Origin: Streptomyces himalayensis subsp. himalayensis
Lineage (GTDB): Bacteria > Actinomycetota > Actinomycetes > Streptomycetales > Streptomycetaceae
DNA length: 64,000 nt
Reading direction: 5' to 3'
NCBI RefSeq assembly: GCF_013778455.1
Contig: NZ_JACEHE010000004.1
Location: 310,001 to 374,000 of the forward strand
The notes below the pieces were generated by a model. The model worked only from the letters and a program-made list of their open reading frames with translations. It was not told the DNA's origin and searched no databases. The translations under genes and the position numbers were made by a program. Positions 1 to 8,795 of the stretch are shown piece by piece (within the stretch, counting starts at the first letter, position 1; every line of letters starts with the position of its first letter).

Positions 1-2
1 AG

Positions 3-728
3 AGCCCCGAGGTCGTACGGGTCTATCTGCCGCCGGACGCCAACACTCTGCTGTCGGTCGCGGACCATGTGCTGCGCAGCCGTGACTACGTGAATGTGAT
101 CGTCGCCGGCAAGCAGCCCTGCTTCGACTGGCTGTCGATGGACGAGGCGCGAGTGCACTGCGCGCGCGGCGCCGGCATCTGGGAGTGGGCGGGCACCGAG
201 AACGGCGGGCGCGAACCCGACGTCGTCCTCGCCTGCGCGGGCGATGTGCCCACCCAGGAGGTGCTGGCCGCGGCCGGGCTGCTCCGCCGCCATCTGCCCG
301 ACCTCGTCGTGCGCGTTGTCAACGTCGTCGACATCGCCCGGCTGATGCCGCGTGAGGAACACCCGCACGGCATGAGCGACTTCGAGTTCGACGGCCTCTT
401 CACCCGCGACAAGCCGGTGATCTTCGCCTATCACGGGTACCCGTGGCTGATCCACCGGCTGGCCTACCGACGGGAGGGCCACCACCACCTGCATGTCCGC
501 GGCTACAAGGAGCGGGGCACCACCACGACCCCGTTCGACATGGTCGTCAGCAACGACATGGACCGCTACCGGCTCGTCATGGACGTCGTCGACCGGGTTC
601 CAGGCCTCGCGGTGCGCGCCGCCGCCGTGCGCCAGGAGATGGCCGACGCCCGGACCCGGCACCACGACTGGATCCGTGCGCATGGTGTCGACATGCCCGA
701 GGTCGCGGAATGGACCTGGGCAGGATGA
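3..728 (+). CDS. xfp: Phosphoketolase, C-terminal part (cut by window edge)
   Basis: The reading frame is open from the first bases, so the 5' end lies outside the window. The visible 241 residues match the C-terminal domain of xylulose-5-phosphate/fructose-6-phosphate phosphoketolase, for example the stretches [24 protein letters not shown] and [13 protein letters not shown], and the closing region with [21 protein letters not shown]. The full enzyme is a ThDP-dependent cytosolic protein of about 800 residues that splits a ketose phosphate with Pi into acetyl phosphate and an aldose phosphate. The thiamine-binding domains are not in view. The beta-phosphoglucomutase and GH65 phosphorylase genes follow on the same strand, which suggests that glucose phosphate from disaccharide phosphorolysis is fed to the shunt. 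The family call is firm; substrate preference cannot be read here. Confidence 0.93.
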   Translation, partial: SPEVVRVYLPPDANTLLSVADHVLRSRDYVNVIVAGKQPCFDWLSMDEARVHCARGAGIWEWAGTENGGREPDVVLACAGDVPTQEVLAAAGLLRRHLPDLVVRVVNVVDIARLMPREEHPHGMSDFEFDGLFTRDKPVIFAYHGYPWLIHRLAYRREGHHHLHVRGYKERGTTTTPFDMVVSNDMDRYRLVMDVVDRVPGLAVRAAAVRQEMADARTRHHDWIRAHGVDMPEVAEWTWAG

Positions 729-841
729 GCACACGAATCCACACAGCGCGCGTGTCCGTACCCGCACGCGCGCGTGCAGCCGTCTCGTTTCCGAGCCGGT
801 CTGCGCGCCCGTATCCCCTTTTCGACGACAGGGGGCTCAGC

Positions 842-1621
842 ATGACGGCAGAGGCCCTGCCCCGGGTCCTGCGCGGCATGGCGGCCGCGATCCTGGACAC
901 CGACGGTGTGATCACCGACTCCGCGCGGATACACGCCGCCGCGTGGAAGACGGCCTTCGACGCCTGCCTGCGCGACCATCGGCCCCCGGACCCCGCCCAG
1001 CGCCGCCCCTTCGACGTACGCGACGACTATCTGCGGTACGTCGACGGCAAGTCCCGCCTGGACGGGGCAGCGGACTTCCTCGCGGCCCGCGGCCTCCACC
1101 TGCCTCCCGGCGATCCGGCGGACGAGCCCGGCACGGGCACCGTGCGGGCCGTCGCCGCGCTCAAGGAGAGGCTGTTCACCGAGCTGCTGCGTGAGCAAGG
1201 CGTCGATGCCTATCCGGGCACTGTCCGGCTGCTGGACGTGCTGCACGCCGCCCGGTTCCCGCTGGCGGCCGCGTCCGCATCCCGGCACGCCCGCGAACTC
1301 CTCGAACACGCAGGCGTGCTGGACCTCCTCGACGCTCTCGTCGACGGCGGCGAAGCGGCTCGGCTGCACCTGCCCGGCAAGCCCGATCCCGCTCTGTTCC
1401 TGGAGGCGTCGCGGCGCCTTGGCGTCCCGCCGGGCGCTGCCGCCGTCGTCGAGGACGCCCTGGCCGGCGTCGAGGCAGGGCGGCGCGGCGGCTTCGGACT
1501 GGTCGTCGGCGTGGACCGCGCGCGCACCCCGCAGACGCGTGCCGGCCTGCTGAAGCAGGGAGCGGACCTGGTGGTACAGGACCTGGGGGACCTCCTCACC
1601 GAAGAAAGCCCGGAGAACTGA
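842..1621 (+). CDS. pgmB: Beta-phosphoglucomutase family HAD hydrolase
   Basis: A 259-residue HAD-superfamily protein. The nucleophile motif near the N-terminus is DTDGVITDS (Asp19 nucleophile, Asp21 acid/base), which is the beta-phosphoglucomutase variant of DxDGV. A late acidic motif, VVEDALAGVEAG, binds magnesium. I chose ATG 842 because a G-rich Shine-Dalgarno-like run (AGGGGG) lies 6-12 bases upstream; longer upstream readings overlap the phosphoketolase gene. The enzyme would convert beta-glucose 1-phosphate to glucose 6-phosphate in the cytosol. It ends two bases before the GH65 gene, so the two are surely co-transcribed, the classical arrangement for a disaccharide phosphorylase and its mutase. 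A general sugar-phosphatase role is the alternative but is less likely in this context. Confidence 0.88.
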   Translation: MTAEALPRVLRGMAAAILDTDGVITDSARIHAAAWKTAFDACLRDHRPPDPAQRRPFDVRDDYLRYVDGKSRLDGAADFLAARGLHLPPGDPADEPGTGTVRAVAALKERLFTELLREQGVDAYPGTVRLLDVLHAARFPLAAASASRHARELLEHAGVLDLLDALVDGGEAARLHLPGKPDPALFLEASRRLGVPPGAAAVVEDALAGVEAGRRGGFGLVVGVDRARTPQTRAGLLKQGADLVVQDLGDLLTEESPEN

Positions 1622-1623
1622 CC

Positions 1624-4215
1624 ATGAGCCACTTGACCTGGGAGTACGAGGGCTACGACCCGGCACAGGAACGGCTGCGCGAATCCCTCTGCACCCTCGG
1701 CAACGGCTATTTCGCGACCCGGGGCGCTGCCCCCGAGTGCTCGGCGGATGCGATCCACTATCCCGGCACCTATGTGGCGGGCTGCTACAACCGCCTGACG
1801 TCGGCGGTGGCCGGGCGGCGCGTCGAGAACGAGGACATGGTCAACATGCCCAACTGGCTGCCGCTGCGCTTCCGTATCCGCCCGGACACCGAGGAGGGAT
1901 CAGACCTGGCGGGGTCGTCAGGGCGATCCGAGTGGTCCCAGGGGTCCGGGCCCCCCGGTCCACTCGGCCGATACGAGGCCTCTTCGGCGCCCTCAGAGGC
2001 CCTCGACGCCGCATGGACCGGCAAGGCCACCCGGACCCTCGAGGCGGCCGGTGCTCTGCAGACCGCCGAGGCCCCGCAACCCGCCGAGACCGACCGCGCA
2101 CGATGGTTCTCCCCGGAGACACACCGGCTTCCCTACCACCGCCAGACGCTGGACCTGGACTCCGGCACGCTCGAGCGCGTGTTCCGCTACGAGGACGAGC
2201 TGGGCCGGCGCGTCGCGGTGCGGCAGCAGCGCCTTGTCCACATGTCCCAGCCCCATCTGGCACTGCTGCGCACCCAGTTCACCGCGGAGGGATGGGAAGG
2301 GGACCTGGAGGTCGAGTCCGCCATCGACGGGTCGGTGGAGAACACGGGAGTCGAGCGGTACCGGCAGCTGAACACCCGCCACCTCACCCACGTCCACACC
2401 GGCTCGTCGGCCGCCGACACGGTGTGGCTGCGCTGCCGTACCCGCACCTCCGACATCCGTGTCGGTATGGCGGCCCGTACGATCGCGGACGCGCCGTCCG
2501 AGTCGGTCATCCGCCACGAGGGCATGCGGGTCCTCCACGTCCTGCGCTTCCCGCTGGTTCCGGGGCGCACCGTCACCGTCGACAAGACCGTGGCCCTGGA
2601 CACCTCCCGGGACCGGGCCATCAGCGACCCGCTGCACGCCGCGGTCGACCGGATCCGCCGCGCCCCGTCCGCCGAGGCGCTGCTGGCCTCCCAGTACACC
2701 GCCTGGCAGCAGTTGTGGAGCACGGCGGAACTGGACGTGCCGGGCGCGTCCGGCTCCATCCTGCGCCTGCACCTCTTCCACGTCCTGCAGACCCTGTCGC
2801 CGAACACCGCGGACCTCGATGTCGGCGTGCCGGCCCGTGGCCTGCACGGGGAGGCCTACCGGGGGCACGTCTTCTGGGACGAACTGTTCGTGCTGCCGTA
2901 TCTGAACCTGCACTTCCCCGAGGTCTCGCGGGCGATGCTCGACTACCGCCACCGCCGCCTCGAACGCGCCTGCTGGGCCGCCCGGGACGCCGGCCGCGCC
3001 GGAGCCATGTACCCGTGGCAGAGCGGCAGCAACGGTCGTGAGGAGACGCAGAAGCTGCATCTCAACCCGCGCTCGGGGCGGTGGCTGCCGGACCACTCGC
3101 ACCTCCAGCACCACGTCGGTTCGGCGATCGCGTACAACATCTGGCAGTACTGCGAGGCCAGCGGCGACATGGAGTTCCTCCACACCAAGGGCGCCGAGAT
3201 GCTGCTCCAGATCGCGCGGTTCTGGGCGAGTTCCGCGACGTACGACGAGGCGCTGGGCCGGTACCGGATCCTGGGTGTCGTCGGCCCCGACGAGTACCAC
3301 GAGGCCTACCCGGGTGCGAAGGAACCGGGCCTGGACGACAACGCGTACACGAACGTCATGGCGGCCTGGGTGCTGGCGCGGGCGCTCGACGTGCTGCACG
3401 TCCTGCCCGAACCCCGGCGCCGGCAGCTCCTCGAACGCATCGGTCTCGAACCGGAGGAACCGGACCTGTGGGAGGACGTCTCCCGCAAGCTGTACGTGCC
3501 CTTCCACGCGGGCGTGATCAGCCAGTTCGAGGGCTACGGCGATCTCGCCGAGCTCGACTGGGAGGCCTACCGCAGGCGCTACGGGGACATCCGGCGCCTC
3601 GACCGGATCCTGGAGGCCGAGGGCGACTCGGTCAACCACTACCAGGCCTCCAAACAGGCCGACGTGCTGATGCTCGGCTATCTCTTCTCACCCGCCGAAC
3701 TCCAGGGCCTCTTCCGCAGGCTCGGTTACCGCCTCGACGAGGACGACTGGCACCGCACGGTCGACTACTACCTGCACCGCACGAGCCACGGCTCCACGCT
3801 CAGCAGCCTCGTCCACGGCTGGGTACTGGCCCGGGTACAGCGCGCGGAGGCGTGGATGTACTGCCAGGAGGCGCTGGCCGGGGACATCGCCGACGTCCAG
3901 GGCGGGACCACGGGAGAGGGCATCCACCTCGGCGCGATGGCCGGCACCCTCGACTTCGTCCAGCGCGGACTGACCGGCTTGGAGACCCGGCGAGGCGCCA
4001 TGTGCCTCGATCCTGTGCCGCTCCCGGAGCTGTCCGAGTACGGCTTCGCCGTCCGCTACCAGGGCCACTGGGGCGTGCGGTTCGTGCTGCGCCCGGGACA
4101 GCTGGAGGTCACCGTGCCGGACTCCGACCGCGACCCGATCGACATCACCCTGCCGGACCGCACGGTGGCCGTGGCCCCCGGGGAGTCCTGCACGCTGATG
4201 CTGCCGCACGGGTGA
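1624..4215 (+). CDS. Glycoside hydrolase family 65 disaccharide phosphorylase
   Basis: This 863-residue protein has the GH65 layout: an N-terminal beta-sandwich, a helical linker and an (alpha/alpha)6 barrel. The general acid motif GVVGPDEYHE is visible with Glu557 as the likely catalytic residue, and GHVFWDELFVLPYL and KQADVLMLGYLF are typical barrel signatures. Family members phosphorolyse maltose, trehalose, kojibiose or related disaccharides to beta-glucose 1-phosphate plus glucose. The adjoining beta-phosphoglucomutase fits a retained, cytosolic phosphorylase; the acceptor cannot be told from sequence. It is longer than usual members (about 750-790) because of a low-complexity Ser/Gly/Ala/Glu-rich insertion at about residues 91-157 inside the N-terminal domain. 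It lies 2 bases after the mutase gene. Confidence 0.9.
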   Translation: MSHLTWEYEGYDPAQERLRESLCTLGNGYFATRGAAPECSADAIHYPGTYVAGCYNRLTSAVAGRRVENEDMVNMPNWLPLRFRIRPDTEEGSDLAGSSGRSEWSQGSGPPGPLGRYEASSAPSEALDAAWTGKATRTLEAAGALQTAEAPQPAETDRARWFSPETHRLPYHRQTLDLDSGTLERVFRYEDELGRRVAVRQQRLVHMSQPHLALLRTQFTAEGWEGDLEVESAIDGSVENTGVERYRQLNTRHLTHVHTGSSAADTVWLRCRTRTSDIRVGMAARTIADAPSESVIRHEGMRVLHVLRFPLVPGRTVTVDKTVALDTSRDRAISDPLHAAVDRIRRAPSAEALLASQYTAWQQLWSTAELDVPGASGSILRLHLFHVLQTLSPNTADLDVGVPARGLHGEAYRGHVFWDELFVLPYLNLHFPEVSRAMLDYRHRRLERACWAARDAGRAGAMYPWQSGSNGREETQKLHLNPRSGRWLPDHSHLQHHVGSAIAYNIWQYCEASGDMEFLHTKGAEMLLQIARFWASSATYDEALGRYRILGVVGPDEYHEAYPGAKEPGLDDNAYTNVMAAWVLARALDVLHVLPEPRRRQLLERIGLEPEEPDLWEDVSRKLYVPFHAGVISQFEGYGDLAELDWEAYRRRYGDIRRLDRILEAEGDSVNHYQASKQADVLMLGYLFSPAELQGLFRRLGYRLDEDDWHRTVDYYLHRTSHGSTLSSLVHGWVLARVQRAEAWMYCQEALAGDIADVQGGTTGEGIHLGAMAGTLDFVQRGLTGLETRRGAMCLDPVPLPELSEYGFAVRYQGHWGVRFVLRPGQLEVTVPDSDRDPIDITLPDRTVAVAPGESCTLMLPHG

Positions 4216-4307
4216 CCAGCGGGCTCTGCGCGATGGGCCCGACGTTGGCGCGCTCCCGGCCGGGCGCACAGAGAGACGAGGACCAGGCGCACATATGGAT
4301 CAATCGT

Positions 4308-4313
4308 TAGAAT
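4308..4313 (+). promoter_or_regulatory. Predicted -10 element giving a leaderless mRNA
   Basis: TAGAAT matches the principal-sigma -10 consensus of streptomycetes (TAGAPuT). It ends 6 bases before the ATG at 4320, so the expected transcription start falls on the A of the start codon. No ribosome binding site is seen before 4320, and there is no good -35 hexamer at the usual distance. Inference from sequence only. Confidence 0.5.
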
Positions 4314-4319
4314 TCCGGC

Positions 4320-6731
4320 ATGGGAGAGCGATCTGTCGCGCCCACTGCGCCCGAACTCGTCATCGAGACCGAAACGGGCTCGACGGTGATGACGCCGAAC
4401 CGGGACTATCACGTCGGGCGGGACCCGTCGAGCGACATCGTCCTCGACGACGCCCGGGTCTCGTGGCACCACGCGGTGCTGCGGGCCGAGGCCGGATGCT
4501 GGACGATCGAGGACACGGGCAGCACGAACGGCACGTACACCGAGGGCCGGCGGGTCCTCCGCGTGCAGGGAGTGGGCCCGGGCAGCGTCATCCGCTTCGG
4601 CAACCCTGCCGACGGACCGCGCGCGGTGCTGGTCGGCCGGGAGGCACCGGGTTCCGAGGGTGATGGTCCTGCGGGTGCCTCCGCAGAGGCCACCGCCGTC
4701 CATGAGCCGGTCCATGAGCCCGAGCGGCCGTCCGCCGTCCTCGCTCCGGCCGCGACGGGGACCTTCCGGGAACCGACCATGGTGCTGTCGCTGCCCGCGC
4801 GCACCGTGCGGATCGGCCGCGCCGACGACAACGACCTGGTCATCGACGACCTGGTGGTCTCACGCAGGCACGCCGAACTGCGTGTGCACCATGACGGGAC
4901 GTACGAGATCGTCGACCTCGGCAGCCACAACGGGACCTTTCTCAACGGCCAGCCGGTCGACCACGCCCAGGTCTCGCAGGGCGACATCGTGGGGATCGGC
5001 CACTCGGCGTTCTGCCTCATCGGCGACCAGTTGCAGGAGTACGTCGACACCGGAGAGGTCTCGCTGAACGTCCAGGATCTGACTGTCTCGGTCGACGGGG
5101 GCAGCCAGACACTCCTCGACGGGGTCTCGTTCCCCGTCGGCGAGAAGTCCCTGATCGCCGTGGTGGGCCCCAGCGGCGCCGGGAAGTCCACACTCCTGAA
5201 CGCACTGACAGGGCTGCGCCCCGCCGACCACGGCACAGTGCTGTACGACGGCCGCGACCTGTACCGCGACTACGCGGAACTCCGCCAGCGCATCGGCCTC
5301 GTACCGCAGGACGACATTATGCACACGCAGCTGACTGTGCGCCGGGCGCTCGGATACGCGGCCGAGCTGCGCTTTCCCCAGGACACCGCGCCGGCGGAAC
5401 GCTGGGAGAGGGTCGACGAGGTCATCCGCGAACTCGGCCTGGGGGAGCGCGCCGGCCAGCCCATCCACAGCCTTTCCGGCGGCCAGCGCAAGCGCGTGAG
5501 CGTCGCGCTCGAACTGCTGACCAAGCCGTCGCTGCTCTTCCTCGACGAGCCGACATCCGGACTCGACCCGGGCATGGACCGCTCGGTGATGCACATGCTG
5601 CGCGGACTCGCCGACCACGGCCACACCGTCATCGTGGTCACGCACAGCGTGCTCAGCCTCGACGTGTGCGACCGGCTGCTGGTGCTCGCCCCCGGCGGAA
5701 AGATCGCCTATTACGGCCCGCCGCGGGACACCCTGCGTTTCTTCGGCTTCAGGCAGTGGCCGGAGGCCTTCGAGGCCTTCGAGAACGACCGGGGGCGCGA
5801 CTGGGCGGCGGAGTACCGGCGCTCGGCGTTCCAGCTGACGTACATCGGTGATTCCACCTCGCAGCCGCGCGCACTATTGGCAGCCGGGGCCCCGGCCGTC
5901 GGAGCGCCGCCGAAGGCCCAGAGCTGGGGGGCTCAACTGCGCACGCTGGTGCGGCGGTACTCCGCCGTCCTCAGCGCAGACCGGATCTTCCTCGCCATCA
6001 TGATCGCGTTGCCGTTCGTGATGGGCGCGATGGCCCGGGCTCTCGGAGGGAGCCGGCTGACCTCGGCGACCACGATCAACGCGCTGCTCATCCTCTGTGT
6101 CGGTGCGGTTCTGACGGGTGCCGCCAACGCGGTGCGCGAGCTGGTCAAGGAACGCGTGATCTATCAGCGCGAACGCGCGGTCGGCCTGTCCAGATCGGCG
6201 TATCTGATGTCCAAGGTCGTCGTGCTCGGGGCCGTCACGGTGCTGCAGGCCGTCGTGCTGACCCTGGTGGCGTTGTTCGGCGTCGATCTGAACGCGCCGC
6301 GCGACCAGGGGGTGCTCATGCCGCCGCTGCTGGAGATCACGGTGGCCGTGGCCCTGCTGGCGTTCACGTCCATGATGCTCGGCCTCATGGTCTCCGCACT
6401 GGTGCGCAAGGAGGAGGTGACGATGCCGCTGCTGGTGCTCCTCGCCATCGTCCAGGTCGTCTTCTGCGGTCTGCTGCTCGAGGTGGACGGGGTTCCCGGC
6501 CTCGAGCAACTGGCGTGGCTGATGCCCTCCCGGTGGGCGGTGGGTGCCATGGCGGGAACCGTGGGGCTGGCCGAGATCGTCCCGGGCGACCTGACGAAGG
6601 ATCCGCTGTTCGACCACACGGCTGAGGCATGGCTGCTGAACATGGGCATGCTCGTCGTGCTCGCGGCCCTCTTCGGGTTCGCCGTCATGCGGCTGCTGCG
6701 GCGGCGCGAACCCGCCCTGATGCGGAAGTAG
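4320..6731 (+). CDS. FHA-FHA-ABC transporter (Rv1747-like)
   Basis: An 803-residue fusion. Two forkhead-associated domains sit at about residues 10-85 (VGRDPSSDIV, STNGTY) and 150-225 (IGRADDNDLV, VSRRHAEL, SHNGTF). An ABCG-type ATPase follows at about 245-470 (Walker A GPSGAGKST, signature SGGQRKR, Walker B LLFLDEP), then an ABC-2 membrane domain with about six helpices from 560 to the end. FHA domains bind phosphothreonine. The family model is mycobacterial Rv1747, an envelope-component exporter controlled by the kinase PknF. A Ser/Thr kinase gene lies 730 bases downstream in the same direction. The ATG has no Shine-Dalgarno but a TAGAAT -10 box 6 bases upstream, so translation is probably leaderless. 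The substrate is unknown; a lipid or cell-wall precursor is a guess from the family. Confidence 0.92.
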   Translation: MGERSVAPTAPELVIETETGSTVMTPNRDYHVGRDPSSDIVLDDARVSWHHAVLRAEAGCWTIEDTGSTNGTYTEGRRVLRVQGVGPGSVIRFGNPADGPRAVLVGREAPGSEGDGPAGASAEATAVHEPVHEPERPSAVLAPAATGTFREPTMVLSLPARTVRIGRADDNDLVIDDLVVSRRHAELRVHHDGTYEIVDLGSHNGTFLNGQPVDHAQVSQGDIVGIGHSAFCLIGDQLQEYVDTGEVSLNVQDLTVSVDGGSQTLLDGVSFPVGEKSLIAVVGPSGAGKSTLLNALTGLRPADHGTVLYDGRDLYRDYAELRQRIGLVPQDDIMHTQLTVRRALGYAAELRFPQDTAPAERWERVDEVIRELGLGERAGQPIHSLSGGQRKRVSVALELLTKPSLLFLDEPTSGLDPGMDRSVMHMLRGLADHGHTVIVVTHSVLSLDVCDRLLVLAPGGKIAYYGPPRDTLRFFGFRQWPEAFEAFENDRGRDWAAEYRRSAFQLTYIGDSTSQPRALLAAGAPAVGAPPKAQSWGAQLRTLVRRYSAVLSADRIFLAIMIALPFVMGAMARALGGSRLTSATTINALLILCVGAVLTGAANAVRELVKERVIYQRERAVGLSRSAYLMSKVVVLGAVTVLQAVVLTLVALFGVDLNAPRDQGVLMPPLLEITVAVALLAFTSMMLGLMVSALVRKEEVTMPLLVLLAIVQVVFCGLLLEVDGVPGLEQLAWLMPSRWAVGAMAGTVGLAEIVPGDLTKDPLFDHTAEAWLLNMGMLVVLAALFGFAVMRLLRRREPALMRK

Positions 6732-6742
6732 GAGCACGCGCG

Positions 6743-7453
6743 ATGACCACTACGGACTTCCGCCCCACACATGTGGTCCCCCAGGACGGACTGCCCGCCT
6801 GGGAGACCCCGGACGCGACGCGTCCGACGGCCGCGCTCGACGCGCTGTTGCCGGTCCAGCTGGTCGACCGGCGCGGCGACTGGGGCCGGATCCTCTGCTC
6901 CAACGGCTGGTCGGGCTGGGTCGACGGCCGGCTCCTGGTCGCCGTACCGCAGGAGCCGCCGGCCGCGAGCAGCCCGCTCACCCGCACGGCCGACCCGCGC
7001 CCGCTGCTGTCCAGGGTCGACGACCAGCTGGGCCGCTACCGGCGCGCGACGGAGGAGCTGATGACCGGCCGCATCGACGGCGAGGCCTTCCGAAAGCGCA
7101 CTCGGGGCCTGCGTGTGGGGATGGTCGTCGACGGCGAGTCGGCCTGGCTGTACGACGCCGAACACGAGCGCTGGGTCTACAGCGACGGCGCGCATCTGAG
7201 CACGTATGCGACCTCAGGCGAGCCCCTGGGCCATGAGGGGGAGGACGAACCGGCCGGAGGTGCGGAAACACAGTCCGGGATGGAGTGGGGCGGAGCCGCG
7301 CACCCCGAGGCGCCGGTGGAGGCAACGCGGGCGGCCGGGAGCGAGCCGGTCGGTACGGATGAGGTGGACGTCCGTCGCGAGCCGACCCGCGTGATCCCCC
7401 CTGTGACGGACGGTCCGGCGCCCCCACGTGATGACCGGCCGGGTCGGGGGTGA
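6743..7453 (+). CDS. SH3-like domain protein linked to kinase/ABC operon
   Basis: A 236-residue protein starting 11 bases after the FHA-ABC gene, with a GGAG motif (6731-6734) upstream of ATG 6743. The N-terminal part (about 20-75), with LPAWETPD, VQLVDRRGDWGRILCSNGWSGWVDGRLL, has the pattern of a bacterial SH3-like beta-barrel. The middle (about 90-160) includes KRTRGLRVGMVVDGESAWLYD, which looks like a compact globular repeat of the same theme. The C-terminal third is an acidic, Pro/Glu/Ala-rich linker without structure. There is no signal peptide or membrane segment, so it is probably cytosolic. Its place between an exporter and a kinase, with tight spacing, suggests an adaptor or kinase substrate. 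That role is inferred; the protein itself is not recognised. Confidence 0.72.
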   Translation: MTTTDFRPTHVVPQDGLPAWETPDATRPTAALDALLPVQLVDRRGDWGRILCSNGWSGWVDGRLLVAVPQEPPAASSPLTRTADPRPLLSRVDDQLGRYRRATEELMTGRIDGEAFRKRTRGLRVGMVVDGESAWLYDAEHERWVYSDGAHLSTYATSGEPLGHEGEDEPAGGAETQSGMEWGGAAHPEAPVEATRAAGSEPVGTDEVDVRREPTRVIPPVTDGPAPPRDDRPGRG

Positions 7454-7459
7454 CGCCTC

Positions 7460-8470
7460 ATGAGCTCGGCATCGCATGACATGAGCGTGTACTCGGGCCG
7501 GCCATCCGGCCTGATCGGGACCCAGATCGCCGGCTACCGGGTGGAGCGCGAGATCGGCCGCGGCGGCATGGCCGTCGTCTTCTGCGCCAAGGACCTGCGC
7601 CTCGACCGCACCGTCGCGCTCAAACTGCTCGCCCCCGAGCTCGCCCGCAACGACACCTTCCGTCGCCGCTTCACGCACGAGTCCCGTGTGGCCGCCGCCA
7701 TCGATCATCCCCACATCGTGCCGATCTTCGAGGCCGGCGAGACCGAAGGCGTCCTGTACATCGCCATGCGCTATGTCTCGGGCGTGGACCTGCGCGCCAT
7801 GCTCGACCGGGACGGCGCACTCCCCGCCGCGACCGCGATCCGCATCGCCGCCCAGGTGGCGTCCGCGCTCGACGCCGCCCATGAACACAACCTGGTCCAC
7901 CGGGACGTCAAGCCCGGGAACATCCTGGTCGCCAAGGGCACCGACAGCGATCACCCCGAGCACGTCTATCTCACGGACTTCGGGCTGACGAAGAAGTCGC
8001 TGTCGCTCACCGGGTTCACCACCGTGGGCGAGTTCGTCGGCACGCTCGACTATGTCGCGCCGGAACAGATCTCCGGCCGCCCGGTGGACGGCAGGTGCGA
8101 CGTCTACAGTCTCGCCTGCGTCGTCTACGAAACCCTCACCGGGAAGCCGCCCTTCCAGCGCGAGGAGGACATGGCGCTGCTCTGGGCACACCAGTACGAC
8201 CAGCCGCCTCCGCTGACCGAGAAGCAACCGGACCTGCCCCCTGCCGTCGACGGCGTCATGGCGAAGGCCCTGGCCAAGACTCCCGACGACCGTTACGGTT
8301 CCTGCCTCGAGTTCGTGGCCGCCCTGCGGGCCGCGGCGACGCACACCGGCAAGGCCGGCCATGCGCCGACCGAGGTCGACATGCGGATCGTCGCAGCGCC
8401 CGCGCACCCCGGACCGCCTCCGGAACCTCCCCGCTGGGCCCGTCCCGTCTTTCCGTATCTGCCGCGCTAG
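7460..8470 (+). CDS. Serine/threonine protein kinase (PknF-like, soluble)
   Basis: A 336-residue Hanks-type kinase. Visible motifs are the glycine loop GRGGMAVVF (34-41), Lys55 in VALKLL, catalytic HRDVKPGN (His147, Asp149, Lys151, Asn154), DFG at 173 and the activation segment ending GTLDYVAPEQ, with two threonines (GFTTVGEFVGT) as likely autophosphorylation sites. The kinase domain spans about 24-290 and is followed by a short Pro-rich tail. Unlike most actinobacterial Pkn proteins, no transmembrane segment or extracellular sensor follows, so it should be cytosolic. It lies 6 bases after the SH3-like gene and is the third gene of the FHA-ABC operon. The obvious inferred targets are the FHA-ABC exporter and the linker of the middle protein. 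Confidence 0.93.
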   Translation: MSSASHDMSVYSGRPSGLIGTQIAGYRVEREIGRGGMAVVFCAKDLRLDRTVALKLLAPELARNDTFRRRFTHESRVAAAIDHPHIVPIFEAGETEGVLYIAMRYVSGVDLRAMLDRDGALPAATAIRIAAQVASALDAAHEHNLVHRDVKPGNILVAKGTDSDHPEHVYLTDFGLTKKSLSLTGFTTVGEFVGTLDYVAPEQISGRPVDGRCDVYSLACVVYETLTGKPPFQREEDMALLWAHQYDQPPPLTEKQPDLPPAVDGVMAKALAKTPDDRYGSCLEFVAALRAAATHTGKAGHAPTEVDMRIVAAPAHPGPPPEPPRWARPVFPYLPR

Positions 8471-8795
8471 CCGGGGCGGGGAGTCGTCCGCGCGGGCCGC
8501 CCGGCGGCTGTGGTCGGTCCAACTATCCAGAAATGCAGCTGATTTGACGCTCTGTCACTGATGTCCGATCTTCATGGCGTGTTCATGCCATGTCATGTAT
8601 GCGCCATGCAAATACCTTGATCGCGGCGGCTGATCACCCGAGGATCATCACGATCTCTCCACCTGCTCACGCTCCTGACCGTCCACCGACGGCCGCTTCG
8701 GCGTGCGCGGGTGACCCGCAACGCCGTACTTGCACCACTCACGTTTCCGGCACACCCAAGGCGGGCCACCCCCGCCGACGTAGTCAAGGAGACCC
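8471..8795 (+). other. Intergenic region before the subtilase gene
   Basis: No gene seen. The first 50 bases are GC-rich hairpin-prone sequence behind the kinase gene. A possible promoter is TTGACG at 8544-8549 with a weak GATCTT 17 bases later. The segment 8573-8608 contains five CATG tetramers and an outer inverted pair, CATGGCG (8573-8579) and CGCCATG (8602-8608), that might be a regulator site. An AAGGAG ribosome binding site lies just upstream of GTG 8796. Confidence 0.4.

Noticed and set aside
443..841. Long in-frame N-terminal extension of the beta-phosphoglucomutase
   Set aside because: It overlaps the phosphoketolase gene in another frame, is Pro/Arg-rich shadow sequence, and a good ribosome site precedes ATG 842.
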